From Ahrensia sp. (lineage in GTDB: Bacteria; Pseudomonadota; Alphaproteobacteria; Rhizobiales; Rhizobiaceae), in assembly GCA_002706335.1 (NCBI GenBank), contig PAKZ01000039.1, positions 86,520-150,519 of the forward strand: a DNA stretch of 64,000 bases, read 5' to 3'. Position numbers and translations under genes: made by a program. A model generated the notes under the pieces. It was not told the origin of the DNA and did no database searches. It saw nothing but the letters and a program-made list of their open reading frames with translations. Below are positions 47,148 through 55,508 of this stretch, piece after piece; within the stretch, counting starts at the first letter, position 1, and the number at the start of each line of letters is the position of its first letter.

Positions 47148-48183
47148 AGAGCGGCTTAAGAGCGATCCTTATCGCTTCCTAATTGTCGCCGACAAATTTC
47201 AAACTGGATATGACGAGCCGCTTCTGCACACGATGTATGTCGACAAGCCGCTTTCTGACATCAAGGCAGTTCAAACCTTGTCCCGGCTAAACCGTGCACA
47301 TCCGAAAAAGCACGACACATTCGTTCTGGATTTTATGAATGACGCCGAGGCGATGGCTCGCGCCTTCCAGAACTACTATCGGTCGACGATCCTGAGCGAG
47401 GAAACCGACCCCAACCGTCTTCATGATCTCATGGCCGATCTGGATGCTTGCCAAGTCTATTCAAATGAGCAAGTTGAAAAGCTCAGCAATCGCTTTCTGG
47501 CTGGCGAAGGACGAGACAGGCTGGACCCGATTCTCGACGAATGTGTTGCAATCTACAAGACCGATCTTGATGAGGACGGCCAGGTTGATTTCAAGGGAAA
47601 GGCCAAAGCCTTCGTGAGGGCATACGGATTCCTCGCTTCGATCCTTCCCTATTCGAACGCAGATTGGGAACGGCTATCCATTTTCTTGAACCTTCTGATC
47701 CCGAAACTGCCCGCACCCAAGGAAGAGGACCTCTCCAAAGGCATTTTGGAATCTATCGACATGGACAGCTATCGCGTGGAAGTCCAAGCGACGACTTCTA
47801 TCCAGCTAGATGACGAGGACGCGGAAGTCGGACCTGTACCAACAACGGGCGGCGGGGGCTTGCCTGAGCCGGAGCTTGAACGCCTGAGCAACATCGTGCG
47901 CTCGTTCAATGAACAGTTCGGTAACATTGATTGGAAAGACGGCGACAAAATCAGGCAGGTGATCGCGGAAGAGCTTCCGAGGAAAGTTGCAGAGGACAAA
48001 GCTTACCAAAATGCCCGCGCAAATTCTGACAAGCAGAATGCGCGAATCGAGCATGACCGGGCGCTAGATCGTGCAATGAATGATCTGCTCTCCGACCACA
48101 CAGAGCTCTTCAAACAGTTCAGCGATAACCCAGCATTCCGGAAATGGCTTGCGCAAACAATTTTTGACGCGACCTACCGGTAA
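47107..48183 (+). pseudogene. hsdR: Type I restriction subunit HsdR, only the 3' part
   Basis: From about 47107, in a frame one base away from hsdM, the sequence encodes EASLNGFPS, FLIVADKFQTGYDEPLLHTMYVDKP and TLSRLNRAHP, the second motor lobe and C-terminal domain of HsdR (about 358 residues). The nuclease and first motor domain are absent. It joins hsdM directly, so one deletion removed the end of hsdM, hsdS and the start of hsdR. Confidence 0.9.
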
Positions 48184-48482
48184 TCCTTGGAGTCCGCGTC
48201 GACGTTGAGTAGAGCGTAAGAAACTCTCTTCAAGAACCTCTTGTGCCTGCCGTCCGGTGCAAAACTAGCACCAAGCATATGATCGCCGACCACCTTTGAA
48301 GCCTTGTCGCCGTACCATTCTCGATAGCGCTCGGCCGCCGTGATCACTTCGTCGTCGCTTGGTTCCCGGCGCCGATCCCAACGCTCCACTATCAGAATGA
48401 GAATGCCGCCGATAATGGCGGCACCGTACCAGGTGGCGAGAGCACCATACATCCACCCCATAATGGCTGACAGTCCGTCCAA
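48174..48482 (-). CDS. Small membrane protein of unknown function
   Basis: 102 residues: one membrane helix near the N-terminus (about 12-32), then a charged soluble part. It converges with the hsdR remnant (10-base overlap) and is divergent from the XRE regulator, sharing a 114-base control region with two inverted operator copies. I do not recognise the family. The arrangement suggests it is controlled by the XRE protein. Confidence 0.6.
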   Translation of the reverse strand: MDGLSAIMGWMYGALATWYGAAIIGGILILIVERWDRRREPSDDEVITAAERYREWYGDKASKVVGDHMLGASFAPDGRHKRFLKRVSYALLNVDADSKDYR

Positions 48483-48507
48483 CAGCGTTTCTCCACGTCA
48501 AGCAACC

Positions 48508-48523
48508 GTAGATTATCGTCTAC
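48508..48523. promoter_or_regulatory. Operator candidate O1 (GTAGA..TCTAC palindrome)
   Basis: GTAGATTATCGTCTAC. Its reverse complement shares GTAGACGATAA with O2. It lies 26 bases from the membrane-protein start. Confidence 0.65.
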
Positions 48524-48560
48524 ACGACCATATGGGAACCTAAAATGTGACGCTGAGTCC

Positions 48561-48577
48561 GTAGACGATAAGTCTAC
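48561..48577. promoter_or_regulatory. Operator candidate O2 (GTAGAC..GTCTAC palindrome)
   Basis: GTAGACGATAAGTCTAC, an inverted copy of O1. It ends 19 bases before the XRE start codon, where binding could repress the XRE promoter. Confidence 0.7.
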
Positions 48578-48596
48578 ATTCCACGCTCATATTCCA

Positions 48597-48821
48597 ATGA
48601 GCGACTATCGTAAAATCTTGGGGAATAACGTACGCGAACGGCGGCTCGCTGCCGGCATGTCTCAAGAACAACTCGGCTTGGAAGCCGGGATCGATAGGAC
48701 CTACATTTCCGGGATCGAAAGAGGGGTACGCAATCCTTCGTTGGACCTGATCGTTCGGATTGCCGCGCAGCTTGAGTCCACTCCGGCAAAGCTTTTGGCT
48801 GCTCCTGGCGAACCGACTTAG
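48597..48821 (+). CDS. XRE family HTH regulator
   Basis: A 74-residue stand-alone Cro/C1-type HTH: NVRERRLAAGMSQEQLGLEAGIDRTYISGIERG. The size also fits restriction-modification controller (C) proteins. Two palindromes upstream are likely operators. It may control itself and the divergent membrane-protein gene. No ribosome-binding site is clear, so leaderless or weak translation is possible. Confidence 0.9.
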   Translation: MSDYRKILGNNVRERRLAAGMSQEQLGLEAGIDRTYISGIERGVRNPSLDLIVRIAAQLESTPAKLLAAPGEPT

Positions 48822-49150
48822 CCTACCACAGCCACAGCGCCTCGCGCGCGTAGGTATGCCACCCATCCCAGAGCCTAGCCTTCGATACTGACCCTGTCCC
48901 AGGGGAATCAGCCCGCCAAGACAGCGATACGGTGCTTCAGCCGGTGTCCAGATGATGGGTCACTGACCAAGTCCTTGTTCTCAAATGTGTTTGAGGAAGC
49001 CGGCCCTCAGATTGAGTATCTGAAGGGCGCTTTCTGACAATCGATTTGTTGAGCGTGTTGAACCAGATGCCTTATGAAACCTGGACGACAAAGGGGCGGT
49101 CTGTAACGACGAAACTCTCGTAGCTTCAGCCTCGACACGCTCAACAGCCT
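48822..49150. other. Gap in island with hairpins, no gene seen
   Basis: About 330 bases. A hairpin at 49003-49028 has a 10-bp stem with one bulged base and could end the XRE transcript. TTGAGCGTGT near 49047 and ACACGCTCAA near 49133 form a long-range inverted repeat flanking the region just before the PrimPol stop. No ORF with a ribosome-binding site was found. Confidence 0.55.
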
Positions 49151-51295
49151 TCAGTCGTCCAGCAGCCCGTCAGCCTCATCATCTGTCAGCTTCCATTCAG
49201 GTGCTGCATCTTCGCCATCGGGTGTCCCGATGTAGTAGCCGGCGCCCAACCTGGGTCCGATCCTAATGCCGCGGGTGTATGTCCAACCGATACGCTCCAT
49301 TACCGATTTGAGCGCTTTCGAATGATATTGCTGCTGCTTGCCTGGTTCCATACGGAGGATTTCGGTCAAAATGTAGCTCGAATGGAGCCGGGTCACACCA
49401 TGTTCACTGATGTGGCTTTCTATAATCGGAACCCAAGGGTGGTCCGCGAGACGATCTTCCTGCATATTGCTCGCTTCCTCCCAGAGGTGCTGCGGCAAAG
49501 TCAATGGCTCGCCTGTGGCGTCGATCTGACACGCCTCCGCCCAAAGCTGGTCCCGATCTCGCTCTAGCTGCTCCAGATTTATCTCTGCAGTTTGAACCGG
49601 CCAGAAGCGCCGGTTGCCGGTAAGGTCCTGCAAATAGCCGGATGAGTTCGTCGTGCCGATAAAAATGCTGCGGCGCTTTGCGGACTTTGGGAATCGGGCA
49701 TATGGCTCCCGAAAGCGATCTTCTGTACGCGATACAAAAGCCTTCAGCGCTTCAGCTTCGGACCTGGTCATGGCTGTCAGCTCGCCGAGCTCAAATATCC
49801 AAACGCCCTGCAGCAACATGGCAGCATCTTTGCTGTCGACCCGGCCTAGTTCAGCATCCGAATAGAAGTCCCCGGCCAAAATCCGAACAGCCGTGGACTT
49901 TCCTGATCCTTGCATTCCTTCCAAAATCAGAACGGTGTCAAACTTGCACCCTGGCTGTCTTGCCCTTCGGATGGCCGCTAATAGCGTCTTTCTGCCAATC
50001 TGGCGGATTAGCTCGGAGTCTTCCGCTCCGAGGTAGTCGATCAGCCATCGGTCGAGCCGCGGTTGGCCATCCCATTTCAGGTCTGCAAGATAGTCGGTCA
50101 AAGGGTTTATTCGGTTCTCTAGCGCGAGAGAATAGAGCGCTTCCGCCACATCATCCTTTTTGAAAGACACACGGTGCTGTTCGTGCAGAAACAAGCGCAC
50201 CACGCGGATGAGGTCATCGCTCAGCGTGCGGCCTACCTGGTTGGGCCACGGCATTTGCGCTGCTGCTAAATATGATTGCTGCACGACTTCGTCATACGTC
50301 GGGAGGAGTCGAGCCGACCTGAGCAATGCGATGCAGTTGCCAAAAGTGGGCTTAATCGCCCCGGCAGTGGTTCGCTCAACCGGCAGCTCGCGAAAGGTCT
50401 TCGCAGCATCAGGAAAATCTATTGCGACGCTTTCTGCTCCCGCTTGGCCAATGGCATATAGATAGGCGTTTCGGCACTTCTCGCGAATCCAGTCATCATC
50501 GTGCGTGGAGCCCCAAAAATGTATCATGAGCTCGGCAGCCGTGGCCTCGTTGAGGTTATGGTCGCGTAGCGCGCAAGCAATTTTGTAGGTCTGCACGTCG
50601 CTGCCTTGCCCTTCGGGCAAAGGCACCTGTTGTCGCAGGAAGTGTTTAGCCCAAGCTATATCGGCCTCATGATCTTCGCTGCCGACGGTCGATCCAAATT
50701 CGTGCTGAACGGCCATCTGTGCCGACGGCTTCTCCAGCGCCGTTAAGACAGGCCCAGGTGCCGCCGGGAATGAAGCTGCATCTTGACCGGGCCATTGCCG
50801 CCAGAAATAGCGTGTGCCTGACGGATGGATGCTCGGCGGGATGACCATCAAATGCCCTTCGGTCCAAAACTCGACACCTTTCCCAAGCTTAGGCAGATCA
50901 CTCCGGATCGGCATGGCGGACGGCTTCGAGAGGTAGAAGTGAAACCCTCCACCCCCGGTCTCAACACTCGGCACCCGTCGCAGATCAAGGCCGAATTGGC
51001 TCTGAAAATCAGCCTCAACGTTCGCGAACCAATCGGCATCCTCCGGGAAATGTTTTCGGTCAATGTCGATGACGAGATCGTCCCTGCCTAGGCGCCAACC
51101 CAAATTTCCGCCGCCCAATAGATGCGCCAACAGTTCTTCACGCTTGAAGGTTTTAGTCCGCCAATCCGAAAGCGGACGCTTGTCTTGAGACCGCAGCGGG
51201 ATGAGAATTTTTCCCCTGCTCAGGAACCAACTCATCGCGTTCTCCGCTTCCGCGATTGCGTCCGCGTCGAAAAGTGTGTTCTGGCGTAACGTCAC
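49151..51295 (-). CDS. PrimPol-VapE-type replication protein
   Basis: 714 residues. The N-terminal part is a bifunctional primase/polymerase domain (about 15-190): LGWRLGRDDLVIDIDRKHF has the catalytic DxD. The C-terminal part is a VapE/D5-like helicase with Walker A LILEGMQGSGKST near residue 462 and FELGELTAM. It would replicate the excised element. The GTG start overlaps the AlpA-like HTH stop by four bases. Confidence 0.88.
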   Translation of the reverse strand: MTLRQNTLFDADAIAEAENAMSWFLSRGKILIPLRSQDKRPLSDWRTKTFKREELLAHLLGGGNLGWRLGRDDLVIDIDRKHFPEDADWFANVEADFQSQFGLDLRRVPSVETGGGGFHFYLSKPSAMPIRSDLPKLGKGVEFWTEGHLMVIPPSIHPSGTRYFWRQWPGQDAASFPAAPGPVLTALEKPSAQMAVQHEFGSTVGSEDHEADIAWAKHFLRQQVPLPEGQGSDVQTYKIACALRDHNLNEATAAELMIHFWGSTHDDDWIREKCRNAYLYAIGQAGAESVAIDFPDAAKTFRELPVERTTAGAIKPTFGNCIALLRSARLLPTYDEVVQQSYLAAAQMPWPNQVGRTLSDDLIRVVRLFLHEQHRVSFKKDDVAEALYSLALENRINPLTDYLADLKWDGQPRLDRWLIDYLGAEDSELIRQIGRKTLLAAIRRARQPGCKFDTVLILEGMQGSGKSTAVRILAGDFYSDAELGRVDSKDAAMLLQGVWIFELGELTAMTRSEAEALKAFVSRTEDRFREPYARFPKSAKRRSIFIGTTNSSGYLQDLTGNRRFWPVQTAEINLEQLERDRDQLWAEACQIDATGEPLTLPQHLWEEASNMQEDRLADHPWVPIIESHISEHGVTRLHSSYILTEILRMEPGKQQQYHSKALKSVMERIGWTYTRGIRIGPRLGAGYYIGTPDGEDAAPEWKLTDDEADGLLDD

Positions 51296-51534
51296 CGGTT
51301 CGCCTCCCCGCGAATGAAGGCATCGAGGTCATCGATATGGTAGCGGATAAGATTGCCGTTGACGGCGTGGTAACGGGGGCCTCGGCCTAGGGCACGCCAA
51401 GATTTTAAGGTGCCGTAGGTACACCCCAGATAGCCCGCAGCCCGATGAGTATCGAACCACGGTGTGGAATGCTGGGTATCCAGCACATCGATCATGATAG
51501 AGCGGATGTCTTCCGCCGTTACGGATTGAGCCAT
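51292..51534 (-). CDS. AlpA/excisionase-like HTH protein
   Basis: 80 residues with an HTH_17-like motif in the second half: DTHRAAGYLGCTYGTLKSWRALGRGPRYHAVNG and IRYHIDDLDAFI. Such proteins act as excisionases or activators in islands and satellites. AGAGGAG eight bases before the ATG is its ribosome-binding site and lies in a perfect hairpin. It is coupled to the downstream PrimPol gene. Confidence 0.85.
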   Translation of the reverse strand: MAQSVTAEDIRSIMIDVLDTQHSTPWFDTHRAAGYLGCTYGTLKSWRALGRGPRYHAVNGNLIRYHIDDLDAFIRGEANR

Positions 51535-51542
51535 TGGATAGA

Positions 51543-51563
51543 CTCCTCTTGTCGTCAGAGGAG
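51543..51563 (-). promoter_or_regulatory. Hairpin masking the ribosome-binding site of the HTH gene
   Basis: CTCCTCT and AGAGGAG pair over 7 bp with a 7-base loop. The AGAGGAG arm in the transcript is the ribosome-binding site, so opening of the stem would be needed for translation of the HTH/PrimPol operon. Confidence 0.55.
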
Positions 51564-51771
51564 CATCCTTCCCGCCGGTCCGGGTTCCGCAGGGTTGGGT
51601 GCCTGCGGCTAACGTGCCTGTTCATCCGGTCGGATGGCTGCCATTGCCATCAATAGAACAGGTCCCTTGAGATAACGCATCGGTTGGCCACCGACTTCTC
51701 CAGGAGGCGCAGATGCATTCGCACCACCGACACCACACTATCAGCCAAAATCGACCTCGGATACCAACGTT

Positions 51772-52542
51772 TCAGTCTTCCGATTTCTTTCGGATGAAAT
51801 ATGGGTTGTCCTCCTGGGTGAATTCGAAAACGGCTTTTCGGGCCCGGTAGAGGAAGCAATTGAGCTGTTCAGCCGCATCGAGGTCGAACAAAGCTATATT
51901 GAACCCATCATCGCCAAAGGCGCTCTTGTAAACAACACCGTCATATCCAAGGTCAGCGAAGAGCTCCGCGAGGAGTTGAGTTGGAGCATAGCCTGCCGTG
52001 TCGTCAGACCGTGTTACCGGATCGGCGAACGCATGATCGATCTGGGCCCAAACAGCCTCCTCGCGTTCATCGGCGTCCGGCTCCTCAAGGTAAAACTTTT
52101 GGCTTGCATGATGCACCGAACAGTCCACGAGCCTAAGAGCTCGTGTCGTCTTAAACTGGGCTACCGAAATGAGAGACCCCACGCCGGGCCGAACCTCGGA
52201 CATCGCTGAATCTTTTGTCGTCGCGATATACAAGCATGGAATACCTTTGGGATTGACGCGCCCTTCGTAAGCGCGATCCGCCAGCGGCCTCATTCGCTTG
52301 GGCTCAAAAGCTGCCGGTATATCGTCATCGATTTGGTCCTCGAAACGCCACCCATGACCCAGCTGAGCGCGCCAGAACACCTTGGAGGGCGGCAGCTCGC
52401 GGATGCGCTTGTCGACAGTCGCGGCAACTGTATCGAGGAACACCTTGGTCTCCTCGGACCAGATGTACCTGCGTCGTCGTGACACCTCTCTGCTGAAATT
52501 CCAGTAGCTACGCCACGACCGGAATGCTGGCCGATCCGTCAT
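51772..52542 (-). CDS. RES domain protein (NAD+-phosphorylase family)
   Basis: 256 residues from ATG 52542 after GGAGGG. The RES core is recognisable: FWRAQLGHGW, RAYEGRVNPKGIPCLYIATTKDSAMSEVRPGVGS, and LADLGYDGVVYKS. RES toxins in Res-Xre pairs cleave NAD+ and stop growth. Here no antitoxin lies alongside; the only XRE gene is 3 kb away. The gene overlaps the integrase 3' end by 35 bases, so expression may be tied to integrase transcription. A defence role is an inference. Confidence 0.87.
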   Translation of the reverse strand: MTDRPAFRSWRSYWNFSREVSRRRRYIWSEETKVFLDTVAATVDKRIRELPPSKVFWRAQLGHGWRFEDQIDDDIPAAFEPKRMRPLADRAYEGRVNPKGIPCLYIATTKDSAMSEVRPGVGSLISVAQFKTTRALRLVDCSVHHASQKFYLEEPDADEREEAVWAQIDHAFADPVTRSDDTAGYAPTQLLAELFADLGYDGVVYKSAFGDDGFNIALFDLDAAEQLNCFLYRARKAVFEFTQEDNPYFIRKKSED

Positions 52543-53692
52543 TTGTTTCCCTCCGCACGTTCCTGACGCCGGCACTTTGAAGCAGATAGTCAGTGACCAT
52601 CTGCTGATATTTACGCAGGTGTTCTACCAGATGTTCGGGGTGCACGTATCCGCCGGAAGCGCCAGGTAGTCTTTGGCCGAGCAATAGGGCGCTTTCCGCA
52701 TAGGGGACTCCTGCGGCGATGGACAGTGTGCGGTACAAATGGCGATAGGCATGAGGCGATGGGAAACCATCCTTATGCTTCTCACGTGCAACCTCCACAT
52801 GACCGGATTTCGCTTTTGGCGCTGGCCAGAGCCAGCGGCTTCCGATCCGCTCATCTTCGTCCATCCTGCGCCGGAATAGTTCAATGAGAAAATCGGACAG
52901 TGGCACGATCATCGGTCCATTGACCTTCATATGACGCAAGAGCAGCGTACCGCGCTCCAGGTCGATATCCCGTCGTTCGGCTAACAAAAGCGATGTCTTG
53001 CGTATGCCCGTGAACATGAAAGCGCGGTGCAAGTCGCGCCGAAGCGGCATCAACTCCTCCGTGTTCGCCCACCATTTTGCCAGATCGATCGGAGCCACAG
53101 TGCGGGGTTTCGGGGTCGCGATACGAAGATGCTGCACCGGATTGTCGGCAATCGTTTCATCGATCCGAATGGCTTCGTTAAGGAGTGCTCGGAAAGTTCG
53201 CATGACGCCGGAGGCGGTGGTTTTGCCGTGGCGGGTTTTGAGTTGGTCATAGAGGTCACGCACCTCCTGGCGGGTGATGTCGGCCGCCGCCCGGGTACGG
53301 TACCCCTTGAGGTATTTCGCGACGTGGGTCCGGTAGCTCTCTTCGGTGGTCGGTCGCAGCTCCCGGTCGGCTACATAACGCTCCAGCAATTCCGCTATCG
53401 TGATTCCCGTTTCAGGAGCCCTGGCGGTGGGGTCCTCGCCAGACTGAATGCGGCTCATGAGCTCGCGCGCCTGCCGCCTTGCCTCACGCAGCCCGATACG
53501 GTCGCATCGGTCGATCTTGACGCGGACGGTACGAATATGCCGACCGTTGCGTCTGACATCGCCCTGGACCGCATAGGTCTTGGTTGTCTTGTGACAGACC
53601 ACCAAAAGACCCTTGGCCTGCTCGTCGCGCCAGATACCGGAACCGAGCGGCAAATCCCGGATACGCGCCTCTGTGAGATTTAAAACTGCCAT
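52508..53692 (-). CDS. Tyrosine recombinase/integrase of the island
   Basis: 394 residues from ATG 53692. The N-terminal arm-binding domain spans about 1-95 and the core-binding domain about 95-190. The catalytic domain has Arg in FTGIRKTSLLL, HxxR in PHAYRHLYRT and the C-terminal LLGQRLPGASGGYVHPE with the nucleophile Tyr. It lies next to the distal attachment repeat, as expected for a tRNA-targeting integrase. Confidence 0.95.
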   Translation of the reverse strand: MAVLNLTEARIRDLPLGSGIWRDEQAKGLLVVCHKTTKTYAVQGDVRRNGRHIRTVRVKIDRCDRIGLREARRQARELMSRIQSGEDPTARAPETGITIAELLERYVADRELRPTTEESYRTHVAKYLKGYRTRAAADITRQEVRDLYDQLKTRHGKTTASGVMRTFRALLNEAIRIDETIADNPVQHLRIATPKPRTVAPIDLAKWWANTEELMPLRRDLHRAFMFTGIRKTSLLLAERRDIDLERGTLLLRHMKVNGPMIVPLSDFLIELFRRRMDEDERIGSRWLWPAPKAKSGHVEVAREKHKDGFPSPHAYRHLYRTLSIAAGVPYAESALLLGQRLPGASGGYVHPEHLVEHLRKYQQMVTDYLLQSAGVRNVRRETNDGSASIPVVA

Positions 53693-53706
53693 GGCCGTTC
53701 CCCGAT

Positions 53707-53737
53707 AAGTACCGGGCCGAAAAGCCCAAAAGTACCG
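53707..53737 (+). promoter_or_regulatory. Inferred integrase arm sites, right end
   Basis: Two AAGTACCG copies at 53707-53714 and 53730-53737, 23 bases apart (two helical turns), just upstream of the integrase start and 123 bases from the right attachment repeat. They match the pair at the left end and are in the same orientation. Confidence 0.5.
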
Positions 53738-53859
53738 AATTAAGAACCGTGCGGGCACTATCCACGATCAACCCGCATCAACCATGCTGTCGCGTTTTTC
53801 CTTGGAAAGATATCAACAATTGACCTACATTTACCCATCCGCACGGCTTCTCGACGTGC

Positions 53860-53904
53860 TTCCTAATCTGAGGGTCACAGGTTCGAATCCTGTCGGGATC
53901 ACCA
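53860..53904 (+). repeat. Island attachment repeat, distal end
   Basis: A copy of the tRNA-Arg 3' 45 bases, including CCA. T-stem bases read CAGG/CCTG instead of CTGG/CCAG, a compensated change. It marks the far border of the island. Confidence 0.93.
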
Positions 53905-53993
53905 GTTTCCGATATATCGGTTTTCTTGGAGTGTTGCGGGCCGTCATGGCCCGGCTTTGCGCCGCGTCTCTCACGCGGCGGCGCATATGCGTC

Positions 53994-54137
53994 TTACGAG
54001 CGGTCGAAGGTCGTGCCTTCGAAGCTTTCGGCGGCGAAGTCCGCGCCGGCCTGGTTCATTTTGACGGTGTAGCCGACGGCGACGATCGACAGGAACATCA
54101 GCGTCAGCATCAGACGGGGAAGTAGATTTGCAGCCAT
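53994..54137 (-). CDS. Small single-pass membrane protein
   Basis: 47 residues from ATG 54137 after AGGAGAGG. One membrane helix (LLPRLMLTLMFLSIVAVGY) is followed by an acidic tail ending TTFDRS. The perfect ribosome-binding site supports expression. No family is recognised. It lies just outside the island. Confidence 0.72.
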   Translation of the reverse strand: MAANLLPRLMLTLMFLSIVAVGYTVKMNQAGADFAAESFEGTTFDRS

Positions 54138-54370
54138 TTTGCCTCTCCTGGATGCGGCGTCTTTTTGCGCCGTTATCTTGGAATGATCGGAGAGTACCCC
54201 TTCCAAAAGGTTGCCGACGTGCATTTCGGCACAGGGGAACCGTGTCAAAAATGAGGCGTGGCTAACATTGGCTTAAATCGGACCCCAAAATCCCTGTTTT
54301 ACGGCCGTCAGGCGCCGGTTCATCATTTCCGGCTCGTGCTCATCGCCGGCCGCGGGCGACGTCTCCGCCA

Positions 54371-55036
54371 TTATCCAGCCGCGCTGAGAAACCGCCAGAA
54401 CGGCAGGAGCGTCTCGAAATGGCCGAGGCACTTTCTCATGAGGTCCGGCTCAGTCGCCGATTGCGAGCTCTCGAAATCGCGCCACAGCGCAAGTCCCTTG
54501 TGTAGCGACAGCGCCGCACGGGGGTGGTCGGCGGGAAAGCCGGCCGGTACGCGCTTGAGCGCCGGCTCGTTCAGCCGGTAGCCGTCGGCGATGAGGCCGT
54601 CGATCATCTTTCCCAGTTCCTCGCCGCGCGCACCGGCAATCGTCTCGCGATACCGCTCCAGCATTGGCTTGGGGAACTCGAACGTACCGCATCCCAGCGT
54701 ACAGTATTCCGTCGACAAGCCGAACATGAAGGCCGGCGCGCCCTCGCCGCCGCCGACAGGCATCCACGAGATATGGATATGGGTGTTGTAGGGCGTCTTG
54801 TCCTTCGAAAAACGAATGTCGCGGTTGATGCGGAAGATCTTCGGTTTCTGGGCCGTGCCGGTCAGCCGCTCCAGTTCGCCAGCCATGATATCGGAAAAGG
54901 CCTTGGAGGGAGCCTTCACCGCGGCCTCGTAGGACTTGCGGTTGGCGTCGAACCAGTCGCGGCTGTTGTTGGCCTTCAGTCCGTTGAGGAACGCGAGGGT
55001 TTCGTCGCTGAAGCCGGAAAAGCCGGTTGCAGGCAT
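54371..55036 (-). CDS. DUF2461 (TIGR02453) family protein
   Basis: 221 residues. FSDETLAFLNGLKANNSRDWFDANRKSYE at the start, FRINRDIRFSKDKTPYNTHIHI in the middle and GFPADHP near the end are the DUF2461 blocks. Function is unknown. Followed by no gene on the same strand for 230 bases. Confidence 0.92.
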   Translation of the reverse strand: MPATGFSGFSDETLAFLNGLKANNSRDWFDANRKSYEAAVKAPSKAFSDIMAGELERLTGTAQKPKIFRINRDIRFSKDKTPYNTHIHISWMPVGGGEGAPAFMFGLSTEYCTLGCGTFEFPKPMLERYRETIAGARGEELGKMIDGLIADGYRLNEPALKRVPAGFPADHPRAALSLHKGLALWRDFESSQSATEPDLMRKCLGHFETLLPFWRFLSAAG

Positions 55037-55047
55037 GGCGTATCCTC

Positions 55048-55389
55048 CTATTTCGGCGGCAGCGTCGTCACGAAGGAGACGGACAGCGAGGTCAGGGCGC
55101 GCATCGCCTCCGGCGTCGCGGCGTCCTCGTCGAGCCAGATGAAGCCGCCCATCCTCCGCCCGCCATGCTCCATCGGCCTTGTGCCGGGCTCTCGCAGCGC
55201 CTCTTCCTCATTGTCCTTGCCGACCCGGAACATGAAATGCGCATTGCCGGATTTCTCGCGCCGCGCCGCGCCGATCATGTTGCCGTCGACGAGAAAGCAC
55301 AGCCCTCCCATCATCCTCTTTTCCGAGAGGCCGGGCAGGCCGTCCAGCAGGTCGCGCAAGCGCTGGTTGAGCTCTTCGTCTAACGCCAT
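55048..55389 (-). CDS. TfoX/Sxy N-terminal domain protein
   Basis: 113 residues from ATG 55389. LPGLSEKRMMGGLCFLVDGNMIGA and RPMEHGGRRMGGFIWLDE fit the TfoX N-terminal domain. In rhizobia these short forms are not known to control competence. Possibly co-transcribed with the DUF2461 gene 11 bases downstream. Confidence 0.85.
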   Translation of the reverse strand: MALDEELNQRLRDLLDGLPGLSEKRMMGGLCFLVDGNMIGAARREKSGNAHFMFRVGKDNEEEALREPGTRPMEHGGRRMGGFIWLDEDAATPEAMRALTSLSVSFVTTLPPK

Positions 55390-55508
55390 GCCGCATGCTA
55401 GCTGAAAAATCGGCCCCGCAAAGCCGATTTTCGGCCGGACGTCATGCCTACTGACACATCCGGACGTGACAGAGCCGGTTTCACGCTGCAAAAGTGCGGC
55501 GAACCGAA

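Larger units (their letters stand above)
45694..53904. mobile_element. Integrated genomic island in tRNA-Arg, satellite-like
   Basis: It is bounded by 45-bp repeats of the tRNA 3' end (two mismatches). Content: hsdM and hsdR remnants, a small membrane protein, an XRE regulator, a PrimPol/VapE replication protein, an AlpA-like HTH, a RES-domain gene and a tyrosine integrase. GC and codon use are visibly lower than in flanking genes. The replication and integration set fits phage-satellite or similar integrative elements. No capsid or tail genes are present. Confidence 0.92.

Noticed and set aside
48597..48821. Naming the XRE gene a restriction-modification controller protein
   Set aside because: C proteins normally serve type II systems; the nearby locus is type I and broken, so only the general XRE label is supported.
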